A stretch of DNA of 64,000 bases, from positions 62,001 to 126,000 of the forward strand of contig JACQFP010000042.1 in assembly GCA_016200005.1 (NCBI GenBank), written 5' to 3'. Under the pieces are notes generated by a model. It had not been told where the DNA came from and ran no database searches. It saw nothing but the letters and a program-made list of their open reading frames with translations. This document shows, in pieces, positions 8,162 to 17,264 of this stretch. Position numbers and translations under genes: made by a program. The stretch comes from Verrucomicrobiota bacterium (GTDB taxonomy: Bacteria; Verrucomicrobiota; Verrucomicrobiia; Limisphaerales; PALSA-1396). How positions within the stretch are numbered: the first letter of the stretch is position 1; every line of letters starts with the position of its first letter.

Positions 8162-9009
8162 TGCAACGGCAGTTCGAAATAGAATATCCGATTCTCGTCC
8201 TTGTCGCTTCCGACCTGGTCTGCAGAAATCTCGAGACGATTTCCCACGAGGGTATTGGCCAGATCGTTTCCATCCGGTCCGGTCACCAGGAACTCAGCCG
8301 GATGGACAAAGACGATGGGGATTTTGTTCTCGCGAGATCTGGATCGCACAATCGGGTCATTGCTCCTCGGGCCATACATGCCGCCAGATGGACAGATGAG
8401 AAAATCGGCTCCCGCCGCGCAGAAGCGCCGGACAATCGTCGGCTCGGTGCGGTCCGCGCAAATCATGATGCCGACGCGGCCGTAAGGCGTCTCAAACACC
8501 GGCGAGCTGTCGCCCGGCGTGTTGCGCACCAATTCGTGCTGCAATTTCTGTTTGTGGTATTTGCCGATCAGTTTGCCATCCGGCCCGATCAAGACCGAAG
8601 TGTTGTAGCGCGCGTCTCCATCCGCCTCCAACATGCCTGCGACCAGATGAATCTTCAGTTCTTTCGCGAGGGATGTCAGTTTTTGAAAATATTTTCCCGA
8701 TGGAATCGGCTCGCCCAGCGCACGATATTCTTCCAGCGGAATGCTCTTGTCTTTGATCGCGTAGCCGTCCAGAAAACACTCGGTCGTGCAAACGATCTTC
8801 GCGCCATTCGCGGCAGCCTCGCGAATCATCGGTTCGGCGCGACGATAATTAGCCTCTTTGTCCGCGCGAATCCACTTGAGCACAATGCCGGCTACCCGGA
8901 CAGTTTGCGGGGTGTCGGCATCTGCCGCTCGTGACGAATCAAACCCAAGCAACACCCCCGCCATGATGCCCAAAGGAAACCATCTGATTATCTTGTGAAC
9001 CGCGCGCAT
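8143..9009 (-). CDS. Exported carbon-nitrogen hydrolase (nitrilase superfamily)
   Basis: It hydrolyses a C-N bond, probably an amide or carbamoyl group; the substrate is unknown. The catalytic triad is visible: Glu77 in TTECFLDGY, the Lys in GKYHKQKL (153 or 155), and Cys184 in GIMICADR. Residues 1-28 form a signal peptide (hydrophobic LGIMAGVLLG, then SSRAADA), so the enzyme is likely periplasmic, unlike most of this family. The ATG at 9007-9009 is preferred over an upstream in-frame GTG at 9027 because it begins the signal peptide directly. Confidence 0.88.
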   Translation of the reverse strand: MRAVHKIIRWFPLGIMAGVLLGFDSSRAADADTPQTVRVAGIVLKWIRADKEANYRRAEPMIREAAANGAKIVCTTECFLDGYAIKDKSIPLEEYRALGEPIPSGKYFQKLTSLAKELKIHLVAGMLEADGDARYNTSVLIGPDGKLIGKYHKQKLQHELVRNTPGDSSPVFETPYGRVGIMICADRTEPTIVRRFCAAGADFLICPSGGMYGPRSNDPIVRSRSRENKIPIVFVHPAEFLVTGPDGNDLANTLVGNRLEISADQVGSDKDENRIFYFELPLQRREGR

Positions 9010-9051
9010 GTTTGTATGTCTCGTCACGAAACTGAACGGCTAATTACTAAA

Positions 9052-9669
9052 CTACTTCCTGAGGCGGAAAATCAGCAGTGCCGCAGCACCCAAACCAGCC
9101 AAAGCAAACGTTGACGGCTCAGGAATTAAAAAGACCTGAAAGTCGGTGAGGCCTGAATCAAAAATATTCGCAGCAAGTGATCCAGTTGTTATTGATGCCA
9201 TGGTGAACGCTGCCGAGTGTCCTCTAGGTCCGTTGAGTGGATCGCCATAATACGTCCCCCCTTTCCAAACGACGATTTCGAAGGTAATAGGACCATTAAT
9301 GTAATCCGGAATCGTCAGGATTGGGCCCTTGAAGTAGCCGGGTGGGGCACCATTAATGGCGAACATGGCTGGATAGCCAGCAGGTTGGCCTGAAGCTGTG
9401 AGCAATTGCAGATTTTGGGGGATTGCGGTTCCATCTGGATCGGCGGGTTCAGATACCGTGCCGAGTCCATAATAAAGTGCGGCTTGGTATGAGGAATCCA
9501 CTCCTGTCCCTACTGGTCCAGGCGAGCCGTACCCACTATCCCCATAGGTAACCTTCCCGGCTGGCGAGTTGTAGTTGTCAAACCAGATGTGACCCTGTCC
9601 ATAGGACGATGCTACAGTGGCGACGGAGGCGGCTATTCCAAGTATTGATGCGACGATTGTTCTTTTCAT
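9052..9669 (-). CDS. PEP-CTERM sorting domain protein
   Basis: A 205-residue secreted protein. It has a signal peptide (MKRTIVASILGIAASVATV), a Gly/Tyr/Pro-rich beta-type body with no recognisable catalytic site, and the C-terminal sorting signal IPEPSTFALAGLGAAAL followed by a hydrophobic helix and a basic end RLRK. By family knowledge, PEP-CTERM tails are cut by an exosortase, so the genome should encode one; none is in this window. It stands alone between the nitrilase and the large cytochrome gene. Function beyond surface or biofilm association cannot be read. Confidence 0.9.
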   Translation of the reverse strand: MKRTIVASILGIAASVATVASSYGQGHIWFDNYNSPAGKVTYGDSGYGSPGPVGTGVDSSYQAALYYGLGTVSEPADPDGTAIPQNLQLLTASGQPAGYPAMFAINGAPPGYFKGPILTIPDYINGPITFEIVVWKGGTYYGDPLNGPRGHSAAFTMASITTGSLAANIFDSGLTDFQVFLIPEPSTFALAGLGAAALLIFRLRK

Positions 9670-9769
9670 GCTCTTTGCTCCTCTTGAGTTTGGTCAGTCA
9701 ACTTCACTTTTATGAAAATATTACAGACATTCGGCTCAAGGTTGTTTTACCGCAACTGATTTTCCATCG

Positions 9770-12700
9770 CTATTTTTGCCGGCCCAACTCGGAGAGAAAC
9801 CGAACGAGATCCCGGAATTCGGCCCGACTCAAAGAGTCAGTCAATCCACTGGGCATCACCGAACCATTTTGTTTCTTCCCCTTGATCGCGGCGCGGCTCA
9901 AGCGGACTTCCTTGTTTTGAAGAACATCCCGCATCGTCAGCTCATCCTTGGTCTCACGAAGCTCATAGCCTTGGTACTCCTCACCATCCTTTGTCGTGAC
10001 CGAGATCGACACGAACCCTTCTTTGATTTCCTTTTGTGGCTCGAGAATCGCGCCAATGATGAAATCAATCGGCTGCGCCGTCCCGAGCGCACTGAGATTT
10101 GGACCGATGTTTCCGCCCTGTCCGTTGACAGTGTGGCAGGCGATGCAGCCGAGTTGTGGACGGCGAAAAATCTCCGCGCCCCGTTTCGCGTCGCCATGGG
10201 CGCGAACGTCATCGCCGAAAGCCCGGATTTCGTCGGATGTCATTCGCCTGGTTTGGGTGCTGCGGCCGATAGCATCGCCAAGAACCTGGGCCAACCGTTC
10301 ATTGCGCCGGCCGCTGGCGCTCATTAAACGCAAGCCAGTCTCTGCAACTGGTTGGGAAGGCGGCTTTGCCGCGAGCGCGTAGGCCAACGTTGCACCACCG
10401 CCTTTGCGTTGAAGAAAAGCAGAAAATACCTCGCTCACCAATGCTTCATCCTTGAGGTTCGCAAAACTTTCGCTCGCGAGCCTGGCGGATGCGCTCAGAT
10501 CGAAACCACACAAGCCGGCAATCGCCGCGCTCCGCACCGGCGGTGGAGCTTCGCCGGCCAGGCGCAGGAGGATCTGGCGACTCGCATCGCCACCGAACAA
10601 TGCCAGCGCCTCCACAGCGCGGCGACGAGTTTTGTCACTTGGCTGATCGTCAAGAATCAATCGCGCCGCCGACGAACGAAATGATTCCAGCTTCCAAACG
10701 CCGGCGAGCCGGATCGCTTCACTCCTCAAGTCCTCGTTCTGACTTTCGATCAATGGGCGGAGGGCAGCAACAAGGTCACCGCCGGGGCGGACATTGCGCA
10801 CGAGCGTCGCGGTCGCAAGCGCCGGCAACAGGCGAGACTGGAGCGTGGCATCAGTCAGTGTGAGGATGGTGCCGAGGTCATTCGCATCGCCGACGTCAGC
10901 GAGAAGGCGAAGATACGTTTCGCGCATTACGGTATCGAGTTTGGGTGAGCGCAACTGGTCGCGCAGGATTTGCAGAGTGTCCGGAGTGCCGTCGGCGCGC
11001 ACGAGCAGGTCGAGGCGCGGCGGTTTGTTTTCCAAATTCAATTTGCCCGCCTTGAAAGGCGCGAGCCAATAGGGCTTCAACGCAAAGACGGCCTGGTTCA
11101 ACGCATAAGTCAAAAATTGATCGGTCGGAAAATCTGCGGCGAGGGCGGCGACTTCCATCGCCTCCGGTTTCGGCACATAAGTGCAAGCCACGACCGCGTG
11201 CAGTCGCACACGCGGATTTTCATCGGTGACGAGTGGACGAAGCAACGCCAGCGGGTCGGCCAGCCGGTCGGCCCAATTGCCCACAACTCCGGCGGCGTAG
11301 GCGCGCGCATTCGCGTTGGTGGCACGACAGAGGCGCGCAAGCAATTCCGGCGCGATAACTTCATGACTTTGGTAAACGCCCAACGCCTCGACCAGCGTGT
11401 GCTCGGACAAACCAGGTTGAACGCTCCATTCGTTCAAGGCTTTGGTGACTTGTTCCCTCGGACGATCCGCCAGCACGCGCTTGGCGAAGCGTCGCGTCCA
11501 ACGGTCGGGAGATTTCAAGTCCTCCAACAACTCGGTCAAAGACGCTTCATGCAACTGCGGCGGTTTGGTCAACGCACGGCCCTTTGCCGTGACACGCCAG
11601 ATTCTTCCGTGGGTCTTGTCGCGGTCGGGATGACGGAAACTGGCCTGGTAGTGGCCGATGATTGGATTATACCAATCGCAAATGTAAAGTGCGCCATCCG
11701 GACCGAACTTCGCGTCCACCGGCCGAAAATTACGGCTCGTGGATTTAATGAGCGGCGGCAAATCCTCGAGGCTGAAGCCCGCGCCGTCGTCGCTGATCTT
11801 GAGCGCCCACACGGCGTTGTTGATGTAACCGCCGAGGATGAGCACGCCCTGCCACGCGTCGGGGAAATGCGTCGTGCCCACGATGTCGCCGCCGCTGGAC
11901 TTGCGACCATTGCCGTTTTTCCAAATCAACGCGGGCGGATCGTCGCGATGGTTCAGCACCAGGCCTGGCACCGGATAAATCGAGGAACTGTTGTTGCCCG
12001 CGATCACAATCGGTTCGCCCCAATCAGTGAAGACGTAGCCCCAGGGATTCTGCGGCTCGTGTTCCGACCCGTAGAAGCCTTCCAGTTTCAAACGGCGCGG
12101 CCACAAACGCCAGAGTCCGGCCTGTTCAAGGTGCACGATGCCCCACGGCGTTTCCACATGAGAACGAGTATGCAGTCCCTGGGAAAACCACAGTTCGCCG
12201 CCTGGTCCAAAAAGAAATGAGTTTATGTTCTGATGATTGTCGCCAGTGCCGAACCCGCGGAGCACAACGCGACGCTCGTCCGCTTTGCCATCGCCGTCGC
12301 TGTCTTTGAGGAATAACATTTCCGTCCCGTGACCGACATACGCACCGCCGTCACCCAACTCGATTCCTGTTGGAATCATCAGACCGTCGGCGAAGACCGT
12401 GGTCTTGTCACAACGCCCATCATGATTCGTGTCTTCGAGGATCAGGACCTTGTCGTTCGGTATCTGGCCGGGTTCAATCTGCGGATAGACTGTGCTGCCG
12501 ATGACCCATAGCCGCCCACGCGGATCGAAACGAATTTGAATCGGTTTCACGACGCTGTCTTTCTCGGACGCGAACAGGTTGACCTCAAAGCCGTCAGCGA
12601 TTTGGAATGAAGCGAGTTCGGCGGCGGGATCGTCAGGCTCGGCGGCGAAGGCGGCAGCGCCAAACCCCAAGCTCCAAGCTCCAATGAAGCTCCAAATCCC

Positions 12701-12928
12701 AACCTCCACAACACGGCGCGCGGACGCAATGATGCGAAACCAGCGTGCGGATCGAATTGGGGAGCGCGCCCGCCCCGGACGCAGCCGAGGACGCCCTCGT
12801 CGTCGGCATTCGGGCGTTTGCAAGCGAACCATTTGGTGCGAACGCCGCGCGGATGGTTTGGCGCGAGGGCGCGCCAAACTGCAGCCGGGGCGGCTGCGCT
12901 CCCCATGGTTGGAGGTTGGAGCTTTCAT
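9770..12928 (-). CDS. Beta-propeller / HEAT / PVC-type cytochrome c protein
   Basis: A 1052-residue exported protein. The signal-like hydrophobic stretch (GIWSFIGAWSLGFGAAAFAA) ends near residue 93. A sugar-dehydrogenase-like propeller follows (about 100-480, with FDPRGRLWV and KFGPDGALYICDWYNP blades), then alpha-helical HEAT-like repeats (about 490-900), then a C-terminal cytochrome domain with the heme motif C-IA-CH near 930. This architecture is a hallmark of Planctomycetes-Verrucomicrobia and is taken to oxidise sugars or feed electrons in the periplasm (inference). The ATG overlaps the upstream SGNH stop as ATGA. About 70 unusual Arg-rich residues before the signal are encoded by a repeat insertion. 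Confidence 0.9.
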   Translation of the reverse strand: MKAPTSNHGERSRPGCSLARPRAKPSARRSHQMVRLQTPECRRRGRPRLRPGRARSPIRSARWFRIIASARRVVEVGIWSFIGAWSLGFGAAAFAAEPDDPAAELASFQIADGFEVNLFASEKDSVVKPIQIRFDPRGRLWVIGSTVYPQIEPGQIPNDKVLILEDTNHDGRCDKTTVFADGLMIPTGIELGDGGAYVGHGTEMLFLKDSDGDGKADERRVVLRGFGTGDNHQNINSFLFGPGGELWFSQGLHTRSHVETPWGIVHLEQAGLWRLWPRRLKLEGFYGSEHEPQNPWGYVFTDWGEPIVIAGNNSSSIYPVPGLVLNHRDDPPALIWKNGNGRKSSGGDIVGTTHFPDAWQGVLILGGYINNAVWALKISDDGAGFSLEDLPPLIKSTSRNFRPVDAKFGPDGALYICDWYNPIIGHYQASFRHPDRDKTHGRIWRVTAKGRALTKPPQLHEASLTELLEDLKSPDRWTRRFAKRVLADRPREQVTKALNEWSVQPGLSEHTLVEALGVYQSHEVIAPELLARLCRATNANARAYAAGVVGNWADRLADPLALLRPLVTDENPRVRLHAVVACTYVPKPEAMEVAALAADFPTDQFLTYALNQAVFALKPYWLAPFKAGKLNLENKPPRLDLLVRADGTPDTLQILRDQLRSPKLDTVMRETYLRLLADVGDANDLGTILTLTDATLQSRLLPALATATLVRNVRPGGDLVAALRPLIESQNEDLRSEAIRLAGVWKLESFRSSAARLILDDQPSDKTRRRAVEALALFGGDASRQILLRLAGEAPPPVRSAAIAGLCGFDLSASARLASESFANLKDEALVSEVFSAFLQRKGGGATLAYALAAKPPSQPVAETGLRLMSASGRRNERLAQVLGDAIGRSTQTRRMTSDEIRAFGDDVRAHGDAKRGAEIFRRPQLGCIACHTVNGQGGNIGPNLSALGTAQPIDFIIGAILEPQKEIKEGFVSISVTTKDGEEYQGYELRETKDELTMRDVLQNKEVRLSRAAIKGKKQNGSVMPSGLTDSLSRAEFRDLVRFLSELGRQK
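12658..12925. repeat. Nested inverted-repeat element between start codon and signal peptide
   Basis: The outer arms are degenerate GGAGCTT-type units (12665-12711 against 12908-12925). The inner arms at about 12759-12778 and 12885-12904 are near-perfect 20-base inverted copies that begin and end GGAG/CTCC. The whole element is translated as an Arg/Ser/Pro-rich N-terminus of the 9770-12928 protein. Confidence 0.6.
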
Positions 12929-14007
12929 TTCGGGAGTTGGTTGATGAGTCCAACAATCTCAGTCTCCTTCGCTTCAATCAACGGCGGGAATTTTTCCATC
13001 TCCTCCGGAAACCAACGGACATTTGGGTTGCGATGGTCGCGGCTGCTCGGTTGCGTCGTGCGGTCGCCGCCGAGAAACGCCCAGTTTTGCGGACGCCAAT
13101 ATTCAAACCATAGCCGGTTTTTCGCGATGACCGTCTGACGAACGCGCTCGAAAGCTGCATTGGACCACCCACCGTTTTCATCAGGTTCACCCGCACGATT
13201 GGCAGTCTTGCCAAATCCAAGTTGCCGTGCGAACGCACACGCGACCAGCGCGTGACCGCGCGGCGTCAGTTGCAGACCATCCTCCGTCAAGCGCGGCTCA
13301 CGATGTGACTCTCCACCCAACTCCGCGAACAAATCCACCAGCGGCAATCCGCGTCGGCGCGCCAGTTGGCGAATGGACTTTGCGTAGGCGGTGAGATCGC
13401 CATTGCGTTTCGACAAATCTGGAAAAAGCCCGCCGCCCTTCTCAAACGGCGGCGGTGTGACCAATACAAGTCGTGGTGTCTGGTGCGCACATTCGTCGAG
13501 CAGCTTCCCGTATGCGGCGGTAAAACTAGGCAGTGCGTCACGCCCGCCCAACGCTTCTGCGCGCCCATATTCCAACACGATGACCGAAGCGCACGCCCGT
13601 TGCAGATGCGATTGCAATGATGGAAATCCCACGTCGCGTGGTTGTGCAAAGATTGTGTCGCCTTCCCAGCCGAAATTACGGAAGCGCACACCGAGACCGC
13701 GATACTGCGCCGCAAGCAATGTCTCCAGATGGCCTGTGTGCTGCGCCGCGGCCACATCCGTGCCTCCGAGAAAAGCTACGACATCGCCTCGCTCCAAAGT
13801 CAAGCGGTTGCCGCGAAACGGCGACGGACGGTGTGCAAACTCCTGACCATTTAACCCAGCCTTGTGGGCTGAGGCGGGGGCATTTTCAACCGCGTATGCC
13901 GAAGTGGTTGCCAAAATGATCAAAAAGCCAAGCAGACAGCCGAGCTGAATTGTTCGCCCGGGCCGAGCACCTGTCCTTCGCGTCGAGTTGCGATACGTAG
14001 TTGGCAT
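12925..14007 (-). CDS. Exported SGNH/GDSL-type hydrolase-like protein
   Basis: A 360-residue protein with an N-terminal signal segment (LGCLLGFLIILATTSAYA, residues 22-40). Block-like motifs suggest the SGNH fold: VVAFLGGTDVA (block I, with Gly-Thr instead of the usual Gly-Asp-Ser), FRNFGWEGDTIF (block II), IVLEYGRAEA (block III). A late DGLQLTPRGHALVA has the block V His but no Asp-x-x-His spacing. The changed block I means the nucleophile is not evident, so it may be inactive or divergent. It overlaps the downstream cytochrome gene by 4 bp, which implies co-translation. Confidence 0.75.
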   Translation of the reverse strand: MPTTYRNSTRRTGARPGRTIQLGCLLGFLIILATTSAYAVENAPASAHKAGLNGQEFAHRPSPFRGNRLTLERGDVVAFLGGTDVAAAQHTGHLETLLAAQYRGLGVRFRNFGWEGDTIFAQPRDVGFPSLQSHLQRACASVIVLEYGRAEALGGRDALPSFTAAYGKLLDECAHQTPRLVLVTPPPFEKGGGLFPDLSKRNGDLTAYAKSIRQLARRRGLPLVDLFAELGGESHREPRLTEDGLQLTPRGHALVACAFARQLGFGKTANRAGEPDENGGWSNAAFERVRQTVIAKNRLWFEYWRPQNWAFLGGDRTTQPSSRDHRNPNVRWFPEEMEKFPPLIEAKETEIVGLINQLPK

Positions 14008-14183
14008 CCTGGATTCCGATGGTAATTACACGAAGCAAACGCACGTGGCGAGATCGAACTCCGGTCCGGCGAGGTGATGCATAAATCTAAAATTAGTTCC
14101 CCAAAACCTCCCGGCCAAATTCTCGTGGACAAGGAGAAAACCGGTGAATAGCGTCGCCTTCACAACAATTCACCCCACAAATT

Positions 14184-14663
14184 ATGCGTAAGGTTAACAC
14201 GAACAAACTGGCCGAGAACTCCTGGTCTTCCCCCAAGGGAAGATTCGTCGGCGCGGGCAAACAAGTCTCCGAAGCCCTTGGGCGCAAGCCAAAGTCCACC
14301 GATCTCAACGAGCGGCATCCCTTCGATGTCGAGATCCTCCGCATCCCGCCGCGTGCGACCCCCTACCCCTATCATTTGCACAGCGCGCAATGGGAATTCT
14401 ATCACGTGATCGCCGGCAAGGGCATCGCCCGGGACAAGGATGGAAAGACTCCCATCGAAGCCGGCGACGCCTTCATTTTTCCGCCCGGCGAACCGCACCA
14501 ACTCATCAATGACGGCGCTCAGGACTTAATTCTTTACGTCGTGGCGGACAATCCGATTGGCGAATCCGTCTATTATCCGGACAGCAAGAAATGGGGCGTG
14601 CGCGTGCCTGAGCGCAGAATCCTGCGCTCCGAGGCGCTGGATTACTTTGATGGGGAGGAGTGA
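14184..14663 (+). CDS. Cupin domain protein
   Basis: A single-domain cupin of 159 residues. Metal ligands of motif 1 are in YHLHSAQWEFYHVIAGKG (residues 53-70), and motif 2 is in AGDAFIFPPGEPHQLIN (about 94-110) with the second His. Such small cupins bind sugars, nucleotides or metals; the sequence does not say which. The 176 bases upstream (14008-14183) show no gene. It is divergent from the SGNH gene and convergent with the CxxC membrane protein. Confidence 0.88.
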   Translation: MRKVNTNKLAENSWSSPKGRFVGAGKQVSEALGRKPKSTDLNERHPFDVEILRIPPRATPYPYHLHSAQWEFYHVIAGKGIARDKDGKTPIEAGDAFIFPPGEPHQLINDGAQDLILYVVADNPIGESVYYPDSKKWGVRVPERRILRSEALDYFDGEE

Positions 14664-14753
14664 GATGCCTCGGGACTCTTGAAGGAGCACACACCTCGTA
14701 TCGGTTCGCCGCCTCCTGGCGACGCCGCGTGGGATTCAACTTCTGAGTTCACC

Positions 14754-15173
14754 TCAGGTGGTGCTGTGTTGCAACCTGCCGGCCTTGGCCATTGCTGCCC
14801 TTTGCTGTGCCAGACATTTCGGACAGATGCCGTGAGTAGTAGGGGTGTCAAATCCTTGTTGCATGAATTCTTCCAGCGGCATCCATTGCCCCTTGTAGTC
14901 GATGTGGTGGCACCAGGCGCAGACGCGCATGAACTTTTCCAGATAAAGAATGCGGTCGAGAATCCGGCGAGTGGACGCATTGACCAGAAACCAGACAGCC
15001 AGGACAAGCAACATGCCCAAAGTCGCATTGCCGAATTTCCAGACGAATGGATAATCCTGAAAAATCAGCGAAGGAAGTTTCAATAATTCATCGAGAAAAC
15101 CGAGGACTATGATGACCAGGAAACCAATGTTTTGGTACATCAACAGTTTCGTCACGCGCGATTTCGTTTCCAT
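14754..15173 (-). CDS. Membrane protein with C-terminal CxxC zinc-ribbon-like motif
   Basis: A 139-residue protein with two hydrophobic helices (about residues 18-38 and 50-72). The cytoplasmic tail contains CAWCHHIDYKGQW and, about 30 residues on, THGICPKC. This paired Cys module, with a spacer of the form LEEFMQQGFDTPTTHGICPKC, is common at the C-terminus of response regulators and PAS proteins. Here it hangs on a bare membrane anchor, so a signalling role is possible but unproven. The ATG at 15171-15173 is chosen because upstream in-frame sequence is not helix-like. The 218 bases at 15174-15391 show no gene. Confidence 0.72.
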   Translation of the reverse strand: METKSRVTKLLMYQNIGFLVIIVLGFLDELLKLPSLIFQDYPFVWKFGNATLGMLLVLAVWFLVNASTRRILDRILYLEKFMRVCAWCHHIDYKGQWMPLEEFMQQGFDTPTTHGICPKCLAQQRAAMAKAGRLQHSTT

Positions 15174-15391
15174 AGTTACAACAACCGAAGTGGTGTGGCC
15201 CCACCACGAGGCGACTCCGAGCGCGGTTCCAACCACGATCGCGGAATTGTCGCTTCGAACAAATCCATCCCACTTCGAGCTTTGTGGACTTGCCTCCCTT
15301 AGGGCTGCAACAACTGTGCCACCCGTGAACATTCGACTCTTCCCGACCCGCGAAATTCAATCCGCGCTCAGCCGGCGCCGGAAAAGAAAGC

Positions 15392-16216
15392 TCATTCCAC
15401 CGGTGGCAGGCCCGGCGAATGCGCGGCGCGGACTTCGGTTCTTTCCTCGTGATAATCCATGATTTTGCGGATGAAGAATTCCCGTCCCTCGAGATGCCAA
15501 TCCGTGTCGCGCGTGTACCAGAGGCCATCGGGCAGGTGTTCGCGATTGAATTTGAAATTAAATTTCCAAAGCGCGCCCACCAGACCGCCCGCCACGCTCA
15601 CTTTTTCCGTCAGGCGCAGGTCGGCCTGGACGATGGCGGCATCGTCTTCATCGACCCAGGCGCGCCCGGCGGCTTTGTTGATGAAGCGGTCTTTGATGGT
15701 GCGTTCAGGAAGATTCCTGCTGGCGGGAACAAAATCGAGCACCAGCGTGGGCCGGCCATTCCGCATTTCGCGTCCCACCAGTGTGAACTTGTACCGCTTC
15801 AACAAGTCGTCGTTCAATGGGAAATCAGTTTTCTCGAAGGCCTGTCCGCGCGGGGCCGTGCCCTCATTGGTGCCGGCGGTGGTTTTGCCGGCGGTGGAGC
15901 GGGATGAAGTGGCTGGAGTCGCCGGTCGCGGGCGGGCAGCCACGCGCTCGATGGTTGGATTGTGCTCCCTGGTCTGCTCGTCCTTCTTTTTCAATTCGCC
16001 CTGGGAATTGCGCGTTTCGGTCTGCTTGGTGCGGGAGTAGATGTACTGCGCGTTGAATTGATGGTCGTTTTCGCTCTCCTTCTCCACCCGTTCCAGCACG
16101 CGATGAAGCACGCTGTCAACCGAGGGCAACGGCGGTTCGCCGGGGTTCACGCCAGCAACTGGCATGGCCGCCGCGCAGAGAACGGCTCCCACCAGCAATT
16201 TTGTCCTCGTGTTCAT
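15392..16216 (-). CDS. Secreted protein, possibly LolA/lipoprotein-sorting-like
   Basis: A 274-residue protein with a signal peptide (MNTRTKLLVGAVLCAAAMPV). A low-complexity Thr/Ala/Arg/Pro region at about 85-115 precedes a beta-rich domain. The part RYKFTLVGREMRNGRPTLVL and then INKAAGRAWVDEDDAAIVQ reads like the curved beta-sheet of outer-membrane lipoprotein-sorting relatives, which bind lipidic groups. I infer this from strand pattern only. It is expressed alone on the minus strand upstream of the CxxC membrane protein. Confidence 0.65.
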   Translation of the reverse strand: MNTRTKLLVGAVLCAAAMPVAGVNPGEPPLPSVDSVLHRVLERVEKESENDHQFNAQYIYSRTKQTETRNSQGELKKKDEQTREHNPTIERVAARPRPATPATSSRSTAGKTTAGTNEGTAPRGQAFEKTDFPLNDDLLKRYKFTLVGREMRNGRPTLVLDFVPASRNLPERTIKDRFINKAAGRAWVDEDDAAIVQADLRLTEKVSVAGGLVGALWKFNFKFNREHLPDGLWYTRDTDWHLEGREFFIRKIMDYHEERTEVRAAHSPGLPPVE

Positions 16217-16285
16217 ACAGCCAACTCGGAGATTAGATGCCACGCGGCGGACAATAATTCAAGCCAGAAAGTGGAGCCGGAGTGG

Positions 16286-17158
16286 TTACAACCCGATGGG
16301 ATGCCACGTCGTCTTGAATTCGATGGTGTCCAGAATCCAGTAAGGGTCCTCCGCTTTGGCGTTGAACCAATCGGCGGGCGACAGCGAACGATTGGCGTAG
16401 CGTTTCAAATTGATTGCCGTGCCCGACTGCAAGCTGGCGCTCAATGCAAGGTCTCCCGATCCGTCCACGATCGCGTTCACATCCATGTGCCCGGCAATGT
16501 GCGGCGCGAGTTCGGCCCGTTTGCCGGCAAGAATGTTCACCACGCCACCCGGCAAATCGCTCGTCGCCAGAATCTCGGCGAAGGTCAACGCCGGCAGCGG
16601 ATATTTTTCTGAAGCGACGACTATGGCGGTGTTGCCGCTCAAAACCACCGACGCCACCAGCGAGACGAGCGAAACCAACGCCGGCTCCTCGGGCGTGAGC
16701 ACAACCACTACTCCCGTCGGATCCGGTGTGGTGAAGTTGAAATGCGACGAGGCCACCGGATTCACCGTGCCGAAAACTTGCGAGTACTTGTCCGTCCAAC
16801 CGGCATAGTAAACGAGCCGATCAATCGCCAGCGTCACTTCGCGTTTCGCCTTCCCCGCGCTGGAACCGGTTGAGCGCGTGATTTCCTTGACGAGTTCGCT
16901 TGCTCGGCTTTGCAGCATCTCGGCGGCGCGATAAAGAATCTGCCCGCGATTGTAGGCCGTGGCCTGGCTCCAGCCGTCCACCGCCGAGCGGGCAGCAACG
17001 ACGGCATCCCGGAAATCCTTGCGCGACGCGTGCGCAAAATTGTCGAGCAGTTCCCCCGCCGCCGATTTCGCGGCCAGATAGCGACCGCTCTCACTGCGTG
17101 GAAACTTGCCGCCGATGAATAGCTTGTACGTTTTTTTAACGTGGAGAGGCGCGCTCAT
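16286..17158 (-). CDS. Half-length aldehyde dehydrogenase-like protein
   Basis: A 290-residue protein homologous to the N-terminal NAD-binding part of the aldehyde dehydrogenase superfamily: KLFIGGKFPRSESGRYL at residues 11-27, RGQILYRAAEMLQSRASEL, and PTGVVVVLTPEEPALVSLVS (normally G.W.FPL). The family enzyme has about 480 residues with the catalytic Glu and Cys near 265 and 300. Here the chain ends at 290 and shows neither a GGK/GGS-Glu nor the QxC motif. It resembles the inactive second ALDH module of ALDH16-type proteins. I infer a pseudoenzyme or scaffold rather than a fresh truncation, since the C-terminus reads cleanly. Confidence 0.8.
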   Translation of the reverse strand: MSAPLHVKKTYKLFIGGKFPRSESGRYLAAKSAAGELLDNFAHASRKDFRDAVVAARSAVDGWSQATAYNRGQILYRAAEMLQSRASELVKEITRSTGSSAGKAKREVTLAIDRLVYYAGWTDKYSQVFGTVNPVASSHFNFTTPDPTGVVVVLTPEEPALVSLVSLVASVVLSGNTAIVVASEKYPLPALTFAEILATSDLPGGVVNILAGKRAELAPHIAGHMDVNAIVDGSGDLALSASLQSGTAINLKRYANRSLSPADWFNAKAEDPYWILDTIEFKTTWHPIGL

Positions 17159-17264
17159 GATTGTTGGAGTTAGCGATCGGCGCTGAATCTAACAAACGAT
17201 CGCGCTGGCTGCAACATCGCAACTCGGAGATCACCAGGGCTGCGCAACCGGGCACTACTTCGCT

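Noticed and set aside
10970-12220. A 416-codon plus-strand frame opposite the propeller-cytochrome gene
   Set aside because: Its sequence is Arg/Gln/Val-rich shadow translation; the opposite strand shows clear propeller blades and HEAT repeats across the same interval.
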